Source: Clostridia bacterium
GTDB lineage: Bacteria > Bacillota > Clostridia > Oscillospirales > CAG-272
Length of the DNA stretch: 7,875 bases
Reading direction: 5' to 3'
Assembly (NCBI GenBank): GCA_017416885.1
Contig: JAFQAM010000306.1
Location: forward strand, 1 to 7,875
The notes under the pieces are model-generated. The model saw nothing but the letters and a program-made list of their open reading frames with translations, did not search any database and was not told the origin of the DNA. A program made the position numbers and the translations under genes. Numbering within the stretch: the first letter of the stretch is position 1; each line of letters opens with the position of its first letter. Positions 1 to 5,699 of the stretch are shown in pieces.

Positions 1-263
1 AAATATAAGCCAATAAAAACAAACGGCAATCCAAACAACGGAAAAATATTAAATGCTGATGAATCTGCCTCATTTGTCGCTAAAAAAGCACTAATCACCC
101 AAAATATTGAAAATGAAAGCCATACTATTCCAAATAATGTAGTGAAAATATCATTTACAGTAAAAACGAACCGTTTACAAGGCTTATCACACCATAAAAT
201 ATCTTCATTTACATCTAAATAAGGCTTTATTTGTAGCTGTAAATCATATGTATTAGTAGTCAC
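1..263 (-). CDS. Membrane protein with GE-LW-KP-like N-terminus, 3' end outside the window
   Basis: The first 87 codons of a minus-strand gene are visible, from a GTG start at 261-263. The start is set by a GGAGG ribosome binding site (CCTCC on the plus strand, 270-274) six bases upstream and by a promoter further up. The protein begins MTTNTYDLQLQIKPYLD and then reads VNEDILWCDKPCKRF. This resembles the 'pGE-x-ilW-x-G-x-P' signature of small bacterial membrane proteins whose next segment is a membrane hairpin. A hydrophobic segment (about residues 46-65, LFGIVWLSFSIFWVISAFLA) and the start of a second one (about residues 75-87, FPLFGLPFVFIGL) follow. In that family the C-terminal part is often PH-like, but it is outside the window. 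No enzymatic function can be given. It is transcribed divergently from the short-chain dehydrogenase, and the two share a palindromic element. Confidence 0.75.
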   Translation of the reverse strand, partial: MTTNTYDLQLQIKPYLDVNEDILWCDKPCKRFVFTVNDIFTTLFGIVWLSFSIFWVISAFLATNEADSSAFNIFPLFGLPFVFIGLY

Positions 264-291
264 AGTATTCCTCCATAATTTTTCTAAATAC

Positions 292-320
292 ATTGTACCA
301 TATTATATAATATTTTTCAA
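292..320 (-). promoter_or_regulatory. Sigma-A promoter of the membrane protein gene
   Basis: Read on the minus strand, TTGAAA (315-320) is followed by a 17-base spacer and TACAAT (292-297), with a TG dinucleotide one base before the -10 box. The predicted start of transcription is near 285, giving a leader of about 22 bases that contains the GGAGG site. The -35 box overlaps the left arm of the palindrome at 317-336. Confidence 0.7.
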
Positions 321-336
321 GATAAATTTATCTTGA
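317..336. promoter_or_regulatory. Perfect 20-base palindrome between divergent -35 boxes, candidate operator
   Basis: The arms TCAAGATAAA and TTTATCTTGA are exact reverse complements with no spacer. The outer TCAA and TTGA lie in the two divergent -35 boxes (315-320 on the minus strand, 333-338 on the plus strand). The inner twelve bases are not required by promoter function, so the symmetry points to a dimeric repressor. A protein bound here would cover both -35 boxes. No regulator gene adjoins it, so the cognate protein is unknown. Confidence 0.55.
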
Positions 337-361
337 CTGAAGCATATTTAAATGCTAAAAT
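333..361 (+). promoter_or_regulatory. Sigma-A promoter of the short-chain dehydrogenase
   Basis: TTGACT (333-338), a 17-base spacer and TAAAAT (356-361), with TG at 353-354 forming an extended -10 box. Transcription should start near 368, leaving a short leader of about 16 bases that consists mainly of the ribosome binding site. Confidence 0.75.
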
Positions 362-383
362 AAATAAGTAAGGCGGTGATAAA

Positions 384-1124
384 ATGAAAATTGCTATTAT
401 CAGTGGCGCATCCTCGGGAATAGGCTTAGAGCTTGCAAAACTACTTGACAACGATTCGCTTGATGAATTATGGTTGATTGCGAGAAATACCGATAAATTA
501 AGCAAGCTTAACACAGAATTAAAAACAGAAGTCAGACTTTTAACCTTAGATTTACTAAATGAAAAATCCTTTGATGAAATAAAAGATTTATTAAATCAGC
601 TTAAACCTGAAATAAAATATTTAATATGCTCAGCAGGTGTAGGATTCAATGGAAGCTTAGAGTCTTTAACAGAAAAGCAAATTTCTCAAACAATTGCGCT
701 TAATTGCTCTTCTCTATCAATTTTAAATAGAATATCCTTAAATTATTTGACCGAAGGCTCAAGAATAATCAATATTTCATCAGGCGCAGCTTTTACACCA
801 CAACCATACTTTTCTGTATATGCCGCATCCAAAGCATATGTAAACAGCTTTTCAAGAGCAATAGGACAGGAACTAAAGTCAAGAAAAATATATGTAACCG
901 CTGTTTGCCCGGGGCCTGTTGACACTCCATTTTTCTCATCCTTAGATGGTGTGAAGGAATACAAAAAGAAATTCCTTATTTTGCCTAACAAAGTGGCAAT
1001 CGGTGCATTAAAAGCGTCACAAAGAAAGAAAAAAATTTATACACCAACAATTTCAATGAAGCTTGTTCATTTAGCATCAAAGCTTATGCCAACCTCGCTA
1101 ATTTTAAAATTTTATAAAAATTAG
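384..1124 (+). CDS. Short-chain dehydrogenase/reductase (SDR family oxidoreductase)
   Basis: This 246-residue cytoplasmic protein has the length and motif order of a classical SDR, an NAD(P)-dependent oxidoreductase with a Rossmann fold. The nucleotide-binding motif is SGASSGIG (residues 7-14). CSAG (82-85) stands in the place of the usual NNAG. Asn107, Ser133, Tyr146 and Lys150 (YAASK) form the expected catalytic tetrad, and the PG motif is at 176-177 (CPGPVDT). The second beta strand ends in an Arg-Asn rather than an acidic residue (LIARNTDKL), which favours NADP(H), though this is inference. The substrate cannot be told from sequence. AGGCGGTGA just upstream is a near-consensus ribosome binding site and supports the start. 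It is a single-gene unit with its own promoter and a hairpin terminator shared with the convergent regulator gene. Confidence 0.95.
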   Translation: MKIAIISGASSGIGLELAKLLDNDSLDELWLIARNTDKLSKLNTELKTEVRLLTLDLLNEKSFDEIKDLLNQLKPEIKYLICSAGVGFNGSLESLTEKQISQTIALNCSSLSILNRISLNYLTEGSRIINISSGAAFTPQPYFSVYAASKAYVNSFSRAIGQELKSRKIYVTAVCPGPVDTPFFSSLDGVKEYKKKFLILPNKVAIGALKASQRKKKIYTPTISMKLVHLASKLMPTSLILKFYKN

Positions 1125-1134
1125 ATTTTACATG

Positions 1135-1170
1135 AAATAGAGCTTGCTTTTTATGGCAAGCTCTATTTTG
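1135..1170. terminator. Bidirectional hairpin terminator between SDR and regulator A
   Basis: A perfect 13-bp stem pairs 1135-1147 (AAATAGAGCTTGC) with 1156-1168, with an 8-base loop. A-rich sequence on the left and T-rich sequence on the right let it act on both convergent genes. It begins 10 bases after the SDR stop codon and ends 5 bases before the regulator A stop codon. Confidence 0.85.
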
Positions 1171-1172
1171 AT

Positions 1173-2282
1173 TTAATCTATATATTCTGTTACTTTGTTT
1201 AGTAAGGCTTTAAATCTTTCCGTTTCTCTGATTGGATTTAGCCATTCCCACCCCTCTGAATTACTAAGAATATTATATATAGTTTGCATATTCATTTGTT
1301 TAAAATCATCATCTACTGTTCTTGTAATTAAATCAAGAGAAGGACAATTATATTTTAAGACAGTTCCTACGGGTATATTACAAATTTTAATATATAAATC
1401 AACTGCTTTTTCAAGCGCTTCAAATCCTTCTTCAATTTCTCCGGAGCCAACAAGTCCTCCCGCTAATCTCAGATATCCCATTGCTCTTTCTTGAAGCCAT
1501 GCATCCATTTTCTCATCAGGATTGCTCATAACATCAATAATTCCAAGAATTACTCTTTGACCTTCTGCGCGAGATTTTGCATTTTTATATGTTTTTGCAT
1601 CTCTTTTACAAAAATCTCTGTTAAAAATATCCTCTAATGCATATATAATGTTCCATTGAATTTGCTCATTGTATTTTTCTATCTCGTCCCGATAATTATA
1701 TCGCGATGTCAAAATACTTGGCAGGGATGTATAGAAGGACTCGCTTACATATTTTGTCCAGCTTTCAAGCTTATCCTCATCCTCTACTCTGATCATAACT
1801 CTTATACAACCTATACGATAGATTCCATCAATAGATTTATCATTTTCTATCACAAATTTTGCGTATTTACGCATAGCTTCAATATTTTTCTTAGAGCATT
1901 CAAGCCCCATTCTATGATATAAGCTACATATCTTCCATTGAAAAAATACATCCTTGGGAAAGCTCTTTATAGCTTCTATTAATGTCTTTTCAAATCTTTT
2001 GAAATCATCATCAGAATATATATTTTGTTGTTCTTTGATGGCTTTTAAATATTCTTGTCTCTTATATTCTACGGTTGTTTCATCAGTACCAAAAAGCACA
2101 TCAGTTGTTACTTCAAAATAATTAGCAATTAACGGAATAAGCTCCACATCAGGATAAGCAAGATCATTTTCCCATCTGCTTACAGATTGATATGTTACAT
2201 TCAAAACCCTTGCTAAATCCTCTTGCGTAATATTCTTTTCCTTTCTTAGCCTTTTAATTACTTGCGATATAGGCAATCTCAT
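1173..2282 (-). CDS. Regulator A: Cro/C1-type HTH regulator with C-terminal TPR-like domain
   Basis: A 369-residue protein, probably a cytoplasmic DNA-binding regulator. The HTH_3 (XRE) domain spans about residues 7-62. ITQEDLA (18-24) is the second helix, TYQSVSRWE (30-38) the recognition helix, followed by the family's YPD turn (43-45) and TDVLFG ending (60-65). The remaining 300 residues are predicted helical. One stretch (about 267-300: AMGYLRLAGGLVGSGEIEEG and on to EKAVDLY) has the spacing of a TPR repeat. The C-terminus carries NPIRETERF, a tail motif shared with regulators B and E. GAGGTGA (2287-2293) precedes the ATG by four bases. It is the last gene of the array in transcription direction and has its own promoter. 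The ligand or partner sensed by the TPR-like region is unknown. A link to peptide-sensing RRNPP regulators is possible by architecture only. Confidence 0.9.
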   Translation of the reverse strand: MRLPISQVIKRLRKEKNITQEDLARVLNVTYQSVSRWENDLAYPDVELIPLIANYFEVTTDVLFGTDETTVEYKRQEYLKAIKEQQNIYSDDDFKRFEKTLIEAIKSFPKDVFFQWKICSLYHRMGLECSKKNIEAMRKYAKFVIENDKSIDGIYRIGCIRVMIRVEDEDKLESWTKYVSESFYTSLPSILTSRYNYRDEIEKYNEQIQWNIIYALEDIFNRDFCKRDAKTYKNAKSRAEGQRVILGIIDVMSNPDEKMDAWLQERAMGYLRLAGGLVGSGEIEEGFEALEKAVDLYIKICNIPVGTVLKYNCPSLDLITRTVDDDFKQMNMQTIYNILSNSEGWEWLNPIRETERFKALLNKVTEYID

Positions 2283-2304
2283 ATTTTCACCTCAATTAAA
2301 TATT

Positions 2305-2318
2305 CAAAGTGCACCTTG
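2305..2318. promoter_or_regulatory. Imperfect 14-base palindrome at the start of regulator A transcription, candidate operator
   Basis: CAAAGTGCACCTTG on the plus strand: seven-base arms around a GTGCAC core, with one mismatched pair. It starts seven bases after the -10 box, where a bound dimer would block initiation. Its core differs from the palindromes of regulators B and E. Confidence 0.4.
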
Positions 2319-2325
2319 TAACTAT

Positions 2326-2354
2326 ATTGTAATGCATAACTTACTATATTTCAA
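2326..2354 (-). promoter_or_regulatory. Sigma-A promoter of regulator A
   Basis: On the minus strand, TTGAAA (2349-2354), a 17-base spacer and TACAAT (2326-2331). The predicted start is near 2319, with a leader of about 37 bases. It lies about 60 bases beyond the hairpin that ends regulator B, so A is a separate transcription unit. Confidence 0.75.
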
Positions 2355-2400
2355 TAACTTATCAAGCATAGCCGTCTAAATTGTTAGGTGAATTTTACAA

Positions 2401-2436
2401 TTAAATTTAAAAGCTACTGCCATTTCTGACAGTAGC
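2401..2436 (-). terminator. Terminator of regulator B
   Basis: A 10-bp stem pairs 2413-2422 with 2427-2436 around a four-base loop. As minus-strand RNA it reads GCUACUGUCA-GAAA-UGGCAGUAGC and then UUUUAAAUUU. The single C/A mismatch of the plus strand is a G-U pair in the minus-strand RNA, so it is built to act on the regulator B transcript. The GAAA loop is of the stable GNRA type. Confidence 0.8.
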
Positions 2437-2442
2437 CTATAA

Positions 2443-3555
2443 TCATTCAGAATATTGTTTTAAATTTTCTACTACATTTATAAATCTTTTGTTATCTCGG
2501 ATTTCATTATATCTTTCTCCATCTAAGCGGTCAAGCATGTAATAACATACATTATGCACAACAGCTTCGTGAAAATCAGGATTAGGATATGGATATTCGA
2601 TTTTATTTACAAAAACAGACTTAAATGTTCTTCCACGATCATTTTCCTTTGATTTCACATCATCAATTGCGTGCTTACACATTTGTTCAAGAGATAAAAG
2701 TGTGTCTTCCACCTTTCCTTGAGCAATTTGATATGTGGAAAGAAGCCAACGATTAAAAGCTAACATATTATTATGGTACATAAAATCGCCCTCATATATC
2801 AAATCCATTATTTGATATGCAACCTGAAACATTTTTATCTTATCATCCCAAGTACTTTCATCATTTGGTAAATCATCACAAAGAACAAGAGAGTTGATGC
2901 CTGTTAAAAGCTCTGATGCAAGCTTATCAATATAATCTTGTATATAATAATAGCTTTTTCCGTCTCCGATACCACTGCTCAAAATGTTTTCGCGACACCA
3001 CTTTAGTTGCGGTGATTTACTTGCTATTTCAAAAGCTTTTTCAGAATTTTTAAAGCCTTGCGCATATAGAACTGTAAGTCCCCAAATGTTACTGTATCTA
3101 ACATTCTCCGTTGTATTTTCTTCCATAAGAGAAAGATGAATCGCTTCTGCTTCCTTCATTTTAGATTTGTCAGGAGACTCTTCCCAAAGAGTATTTCCTA
3201 AGCATTGTGCAAGATTTAACCTCAATTCATCATCAGACGGATATAAAGAAACTGCATATCTTGCATATTCAAGCTGTTCTTTGTAGTCCGCAACCTCTTC
3301 AAGTCTTTTTATCTCTTGCTTTATTTGCTTTAAATTCTCTTCCTTTTCAGACAGTCTATATCCTATCAGCTCATCAACAGAAATATTAAAGTAATCAGCA
3401 AGAGCAGGTAGAAATTCTATATCAGGATAGCAAATCGCGCTTTCCCAACGAGAAATTGCCTGCGGACTTACATATAATGCGTTAGCTAACTGTTCCTGCG
3501 TTACATTATTTTTCTGTCGTAAGGTTTTAATAATTGTTCCTATTTTCAAATTCAT
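2443..3555 (-). CDS. Regulator B: Cro/C1-type HTH regulator with C-terminal TPR-like domain
   Basis: A 370-residue paralogue of regulator A. The HTH domain covers about residues 6-65, with VTQEQLA (18-24), recognition helix SPQAISRWE (30-38), YPD (43-45) and VDELIGY (60-66). A charged helical linker (about 70-95, rich in Glu and Lys) leads into helical repeats that begin around YARYAVSLYPSDDELRLNLA. The tail carries YNEIRDNKRF, matched in regulators A and E. GGAGG (CCTCC at 3563-3567) sits seven bases from the ATG. The closest sibling by tail and promoter appears to be regulator E. It has its own promoter, start-site palindrome and terminator, which argues for a single-gene unit under self-control. 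The ligand and target genes are unknown. Confidence 0.9.
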   Translation of the reverse strand: MNLKIGTIIKTLRQKNNVTQEQLANALYVSPQAISRWESAICYPDIEFLPALADYFNISVDELIGYRLSEKEENLKQIKQEIKRLEEVADYKEQLEYARYAVSLYPSDDELRLNLAQCLGNTLWEESPDKSKMKEAEAIHLSLMEENTTENVRYSNIWGLTVLYAQGFKNSEKAFEIASKSPQLKWCRENILSSGIGDGKSYYYIQDYIDKLASELLTGINSLVLCDDLPNDESTWDDKIKMFQVAYQIMDLIYEGDFMYHNNMLAFNRWLLSTYQIAQGKVEDTLLSLEQMCKHAIDDVKSKENDRGRTFKSVFVNKIEYPYPNPDFHEAVVHNVCYYMLDRLDGERYNEIRDNKRFINVVENLKQYSE

Positions 3556-3577
3556 AACTGAACCTCCAAAATTGATT

Positions 3578-3591
3578 TTGTAAGCTTACAA
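3578..3591. promoter_or_regulatory. Perfect 14-base palindrome at the start of regulator B transcription, candidate operator
   Basis: TTGTAAGCTTACAA is self-complementary. It begins four bases after the -10 box and covers the predicted start near 3589. A bound helix-turn-helix dimer would block RNA polymerase, which fits autorepression. A further TACAATT copy lies just upstream of the -10 box at 3605-3611. Confidence 0.5.
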
Positions 3592-3595
3592 TTAC

Positions 3596-3624
3596 ATTAT
3601 AATCTACAATTGGAGATTTTTCAA
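3596..3624 (-). promoter_or_regulatory. Sigma-A promoter of regulator B
   Basis: On the minus strand, TTGAAA (3619-3624), a 17-base spacer and a consensus TATAAT (3596-3601). The 16 bases at 3587-3602 are identical to those at 6795-6810 in the promoter of regulator E. Confidence 0.8.
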
Positions 3625-3672
3625 TTATCTATTTGTTGTTTATGCTATAAATCATTTGTTAAGTTATAACAT

Positions 3673-3704
3673 AAAAATCAAGTGCATTTCTGCACTTGAT
3701 TTTT
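3673..3704 (-). terminator. Terminator of regulator C
   Basis: A perfect 14-bp stem pairs 3673-3686 with 3691-3704. In the minus-strand RNA the loop is GAAA, and the 3' arm ends in a run of U. It starts two bases after the regulator C stop codon. The loop matches that of the regulator B terminator. Confidence 0.85.
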
Positions 3705-3706
3705 GT

Positions 3707-4717
3707 TTATAGAGGTCTAAATGATTCAAGCCCGTATTCTTTATATGTTTTATTATACTGCTCTAAAAATAGTTGCGGCTGCTTTACAAAATCCTCTCCG
3801 TTTGCTAAGGATACAATTTCGTATGCTCTTGTTATATTCTTATCACATCTTTCTTTATCATTTAATTTTAAATAACAGCCTGCAATTTGCAAATAGCAGC
3901 ACATATGATTAGTTTGAATGCCGTTGAATAAATATGATTCAGGACAAATTTTGTCGGATATCATAAATCTCTCAATTACATCCTTGCCCTCGATAAAAGA
4001 TTTTAAAGCGGTTTTGTAATCACCTGTTTCAAAATATCCTTCGCCTTCCATTATGCAAGCCAAGAAAAGCTCTTGATGCTCAATGATTTTCCAATCCCTC
4101 GCTTCCTTCAATCTATCATTGCCTTTTAAGGAATAGGATGAAACGCGCATTCTATCATTAAGAAGGTAAGGATACATATACGGAAGTGTATCAATGATTT
4201 CTTTTGCATCCTTATATCTGTTTTGCATTAAATATAAGGATGCTAAATCAGCTTTTGCGCTACAAACACTAAAAATATCAGTGGCTTCAGCGATTATCTT
4301 ATGCGCAATAGAAATTGCTTTATTAGTGTATTCCATTCTACCGTAAGTTCTGATATGACATTCATATAATGATAACAATTCACGCATAATTATATCATTA
4401 TCAGGATAATCTGCTAATGCATCAACAAGTATTTTTTCGCACTTAATAATATCATTCCAAAAATATTTTTTAGAGCTATCAATTATTTCGTTTACCTTTT
4501 GTGCTGATTTAGCCTTGTCATATCCCATAAGCTCGTCTATGCTTACATCGAAAATGTTTGCCAAAACAGGTATAACTGTTATATCAGGATAGGCTGTTTC
4601 AGTTTCCCACCTTGATATCGTTTGCGGTGTTACATTAAGCTTTTCAGCAAGCTGCTCTTGAGTTAATTTATCTCGCTTGCGTAATTCTTTGATTTTCATT
4701 CCAATACAAATAGTCAT
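3707..4717 (-). CDS. Regulator C: Cro/C1-type HTH regulator with C-terminal TPR-like domain
   Basis: A 336-residue paralogue in the array. The HTH domain is at about residues 7-65, with LTQEQLA (18-24), recognition helix TPQTISRWE (30-38), YPD (43-45) and IDELMGY (60-66). The C-terminal 260 residues are helical, with TPR-like segments near GEGYFETGDYKTALKSFIEG and near CCYLQIAGCYLKLNDKERC. Unlike A, B and E it lacks the IR[DE]-x-x-RF tail and ends YGLESFRPL. CTCCTT (4725-4730), seven bases from the ATG, supports the first of two possible starts. Its N-terminus MTICIG also aligns with MEICIS of regulator E, which a start at Met7 would lose. It is probably a sensor-regulator of unknown ligand. 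It has its own promoter region, although transcripts from regulator D may also enter it because no clear terminator lies between them. Confidence 0.9.
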   Translation of the reverse strand: MTICIGMKIKELRKRDKLTQEQLAEKLNVTPQTISRWETETAYPDITVIPVLANIFDVSIDELMGYDKAKSAQKVNEIIDSSKKYFWNDIIKCEKILVDALADYPDNDIIMRELLSLYECHIRTYGRMEYTNKAISIAHKIIAEATDIFSVCSAKADLASLYLMQNRYKDAKEIIDTLPYMYPYLLNDRMRVSSYSLKGNDRLKEARDWKIIEHQELFLACIMEGEGYFETGDYKTALKSFIEGKDVIERFMISDKICPESYLFNGIQTNHMCCYLQIAGCYLKLNDKERCDKNITRAYEIVSLANGEDFVKQPQLFLEQYNKTYKEYGLESFRPL

Positions 4718-4736
4718 AATATTTCTCCTTGTTCTA

Positions 4737-4774
4737 TTGACAGGAGTGATATAACCGGTTCTTCACTTTGTCAA
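4737..4774. promoter_or_regulatory. Interrupted inverted repeat with AACCGGTT centre upstream of regulator C
   Basis: TTGACA (4737-4742) and GTGA (4746-4749) on the left are matched by TCAC (4763-4766) and TGTCAA (4769-4774) on the right. The palindrome AACCGGTT (4753-4760) lies between them. If transcription starts from the TATAAT at 4779-4784, the element is in the leader and could be an operator or an RNA hairpin. The minus-strand TTGACA at 4769-4774 could also be a -35 box, with a weak TATCAC 17 bases on. Confidence 0.4.
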
Positions 4775-4778
4775 CCTT

Positions 4779-4807
4779 ATTATAGCATATCGTAAACCAT
4801 TGAACAA
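4779..4807 (-). promoter_or_regulatory. Sigma-A promoter of regulator C
   Basis: On the minus strand, TTGTTC (4802-4807), a 17-base spacer and consensus TATAAT (4779-4784), with an extended -10 TG. The start would be near 4772, giving a leader of about 55 bases, the longest in the array. A TTGACA-based promoter about 30 bases closer to the gene is an alternative. Confidence 0.6.
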
Positions 4808-4855
4808 TATCATATTTGTTGAAAAAAATAAATTTTCGGTTGAGTTTTTAAACTG

Positions 4856-5563
4856 TTATGTATTGCTTAATATTCTTTTTCTAATTACCTCAAAATCATT
4901 TTCCAATGATTTATCAAAAAATATTAAAGATAATGATTCTAATGTATCTAAAAGCTTTTTGGCATATTCTTTCACACCTAATATATAATCATCACCTACC
5001 ATAGAGTGATAGAGCAATGCTTCTTGACATTGTTCAAGCCTCGGCATATTATTTGCAAGCGCCTCAATTCTTTCGTAATTTTTTAAATCCCTGTAAATAT
5101 AACATAAAATTTGCGTCGCATCATATTTATACTGTAAATTATTTGAGTATTTTAATATATACTCACCGTAATTTATCAAACTTTCTCTGTATTTATGATA
5201 ATCAGATAACTCAGTAGCCATACTGTAAGCTTGTATAAGCTCCATTATTATATTTTCGTTATTCGGATATCGTTCTACTGCCTTTTCTAACAAGACTATT
5301 TTATCACTAATATTTTTGTTTTTTGACTCCTCTATAATCCTGTTTATTTCATTTAGAGTGGAAATTTTGTTGTCAGTTAGAAGAGCATCACAGGACACAC
5401 CTAAAACTTCAGCCAGCTTAGAAATAGCTGTTACATCAGGCAGAGTTTCATTTCTTTCCCATTTAGAAACCGCCTGATACGAAATATATAGCTCTGTTGC
5501 AATTTTCTCCTGTGTTATTCCCTTTTCTGTTCGAAAATATTTAATTCTTTCTCCAATAGTCAT
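4856..5563 (-). CDS. Regulator D: short Cro/C1-type HTH regulator, C-terminally truncated relative to its paralogues
   Basis: A 235-residue member of the array. The HTH domain is at about residues 4-63, with ITQEKIA (16-22), recognition helix SYQAVSKWE (28-36), LPD (41-43) and the CDALL ending (59-63). The helical region begins like its siblings (EKAVERYPNNENIIMELIQAY) and runs through SMVGDDYILGVKEYAKKLL, which aligns with the middle of regulator B. It then stops where B continues for about 115 residues. It therefore lacks the IR[DE]-x-x-RF tail. The TAA stop is followed by 30 more open codons in the same frame. GGAGGAG (5570-5576) and a good promoter indicate that it is expressed. It may be a functional short form, or a gene shortened by a nonsense mutation or deletion. 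No clear terminator follows it. Confidence 0.85.
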   Translation of the reverse strand: MTIGERIKYFRTEKGITQEKIATELYISYQAVSKWERNETLPDVTAISKLAEVLGVSCDALLTDNKISTLNEINRIIEESKNKNISDKIVLLEKAVERYPNNENIIMELIQAYSMATELSDYHKYRESLINYGEYILKYSNNLQYKYDATQILCYIYRDLKNYERIEALANNMPRLEQCQEALLYHSMVGDDYILGVKEYAKKLLDTLESLSLIFFDKSLENDFEVIRKRILSNT

Positions 5564-5590
5564 AGTATTCTCCTCCTTTATTACAATTAA

Positions 5591-5619
5591 ATTTTAACAC
5601 AATCTCATACATCATTCAA
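5591..5619 (-). promoter_or_regulatory. Sigma-A promoter of regulator D
   Basis: On the minus strand, TTGAAT (5614-5619), a 17-base spacer and TAAAAT (5591-5596), with an extended -10 TG. The block at 5582-5597 matches 14 of 16 bases of the one shared by the promoters of B and E, in the same register. Confidence 0.75.
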
Positions 5620-5628
5620 TAACCGGTT
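5619..5628. promoter_or_regulatory. AACCGGTT palindrome next to the -35 box of regulator D
   Basis: The plus-strand 10-mer ATAACCGGTT touches the upstream edge of the -35 box of regulator D. The same 10-mer in the same orientation occurs at 4751-4760 in front of regulator C. Its eight-base core is a perfect palindrome, so it is a candidate binding site common to both genes. Confidence 0.4.
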
Positions 5629-5656
5629 TGATTAGAAAAAATTAAACAATTAGTTG

Positions 5657-5689
5657 AAAAAAAACAAGCGCGCCAAAAATGCGCGCTTG
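5657..5689 (-). terminator. Terminator of regulator E
   Basis: A perfect 9-bp GC-rich stem, CAAGCGCGC (5665-5673) with GCGCGCTTG (5681-5689), has a 7-base loop. It is followed in the minus-strand RNA by eight U (5657-5664). It lies just after the regulator E stop codon and is the strongest terminator in the window. Confidence 0.92.
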
Positions 5690-5699
5690 CTCCCCTTTG

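Noticed and set aside
743..991. Minus-strand open frame opposite the short-chain dehydrogenase
   Set aside because: It lies wholly inside the SDR gene, whose catalytic motifs are intact, and has no ribosome binding site.
1195..1494. Plus-strand open frame of 99 codons opposite regulator A
   Set aside because: No ribosome binding site or promoter, low-complexity Ser-rich translation, and complete overlap with a well-supported gene.
1656..1922. Plus-strand open frame of 88 codons opposite regulator A
   Set aside because: Antisense to regulator A, no initiation signals, and hydrophobic content that follows from reversing its codons.
3679..3698. Similarity of the regulator C terminator arms (CAAGTGCA and TGCACTTG) to the palindrome in front of regulator A
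   Set aside because: The arms are separated by a loop and followed by a U-run, so terminator function explains them fully. The resemblance is probably chance.
2283..3706. Short open frames in the gaps upstream of regulators A and B, considered as signalling propeptides of an RRNPP-type system
   Set aside because: By eye the gaps give only frames of about 7-15 codons (for example MHNLLYFNNLSSIAV on the plus strand) without ribosome binding site, signal peptide or promoter. Peptide sensing is therefore not supported by the neighbourhood.
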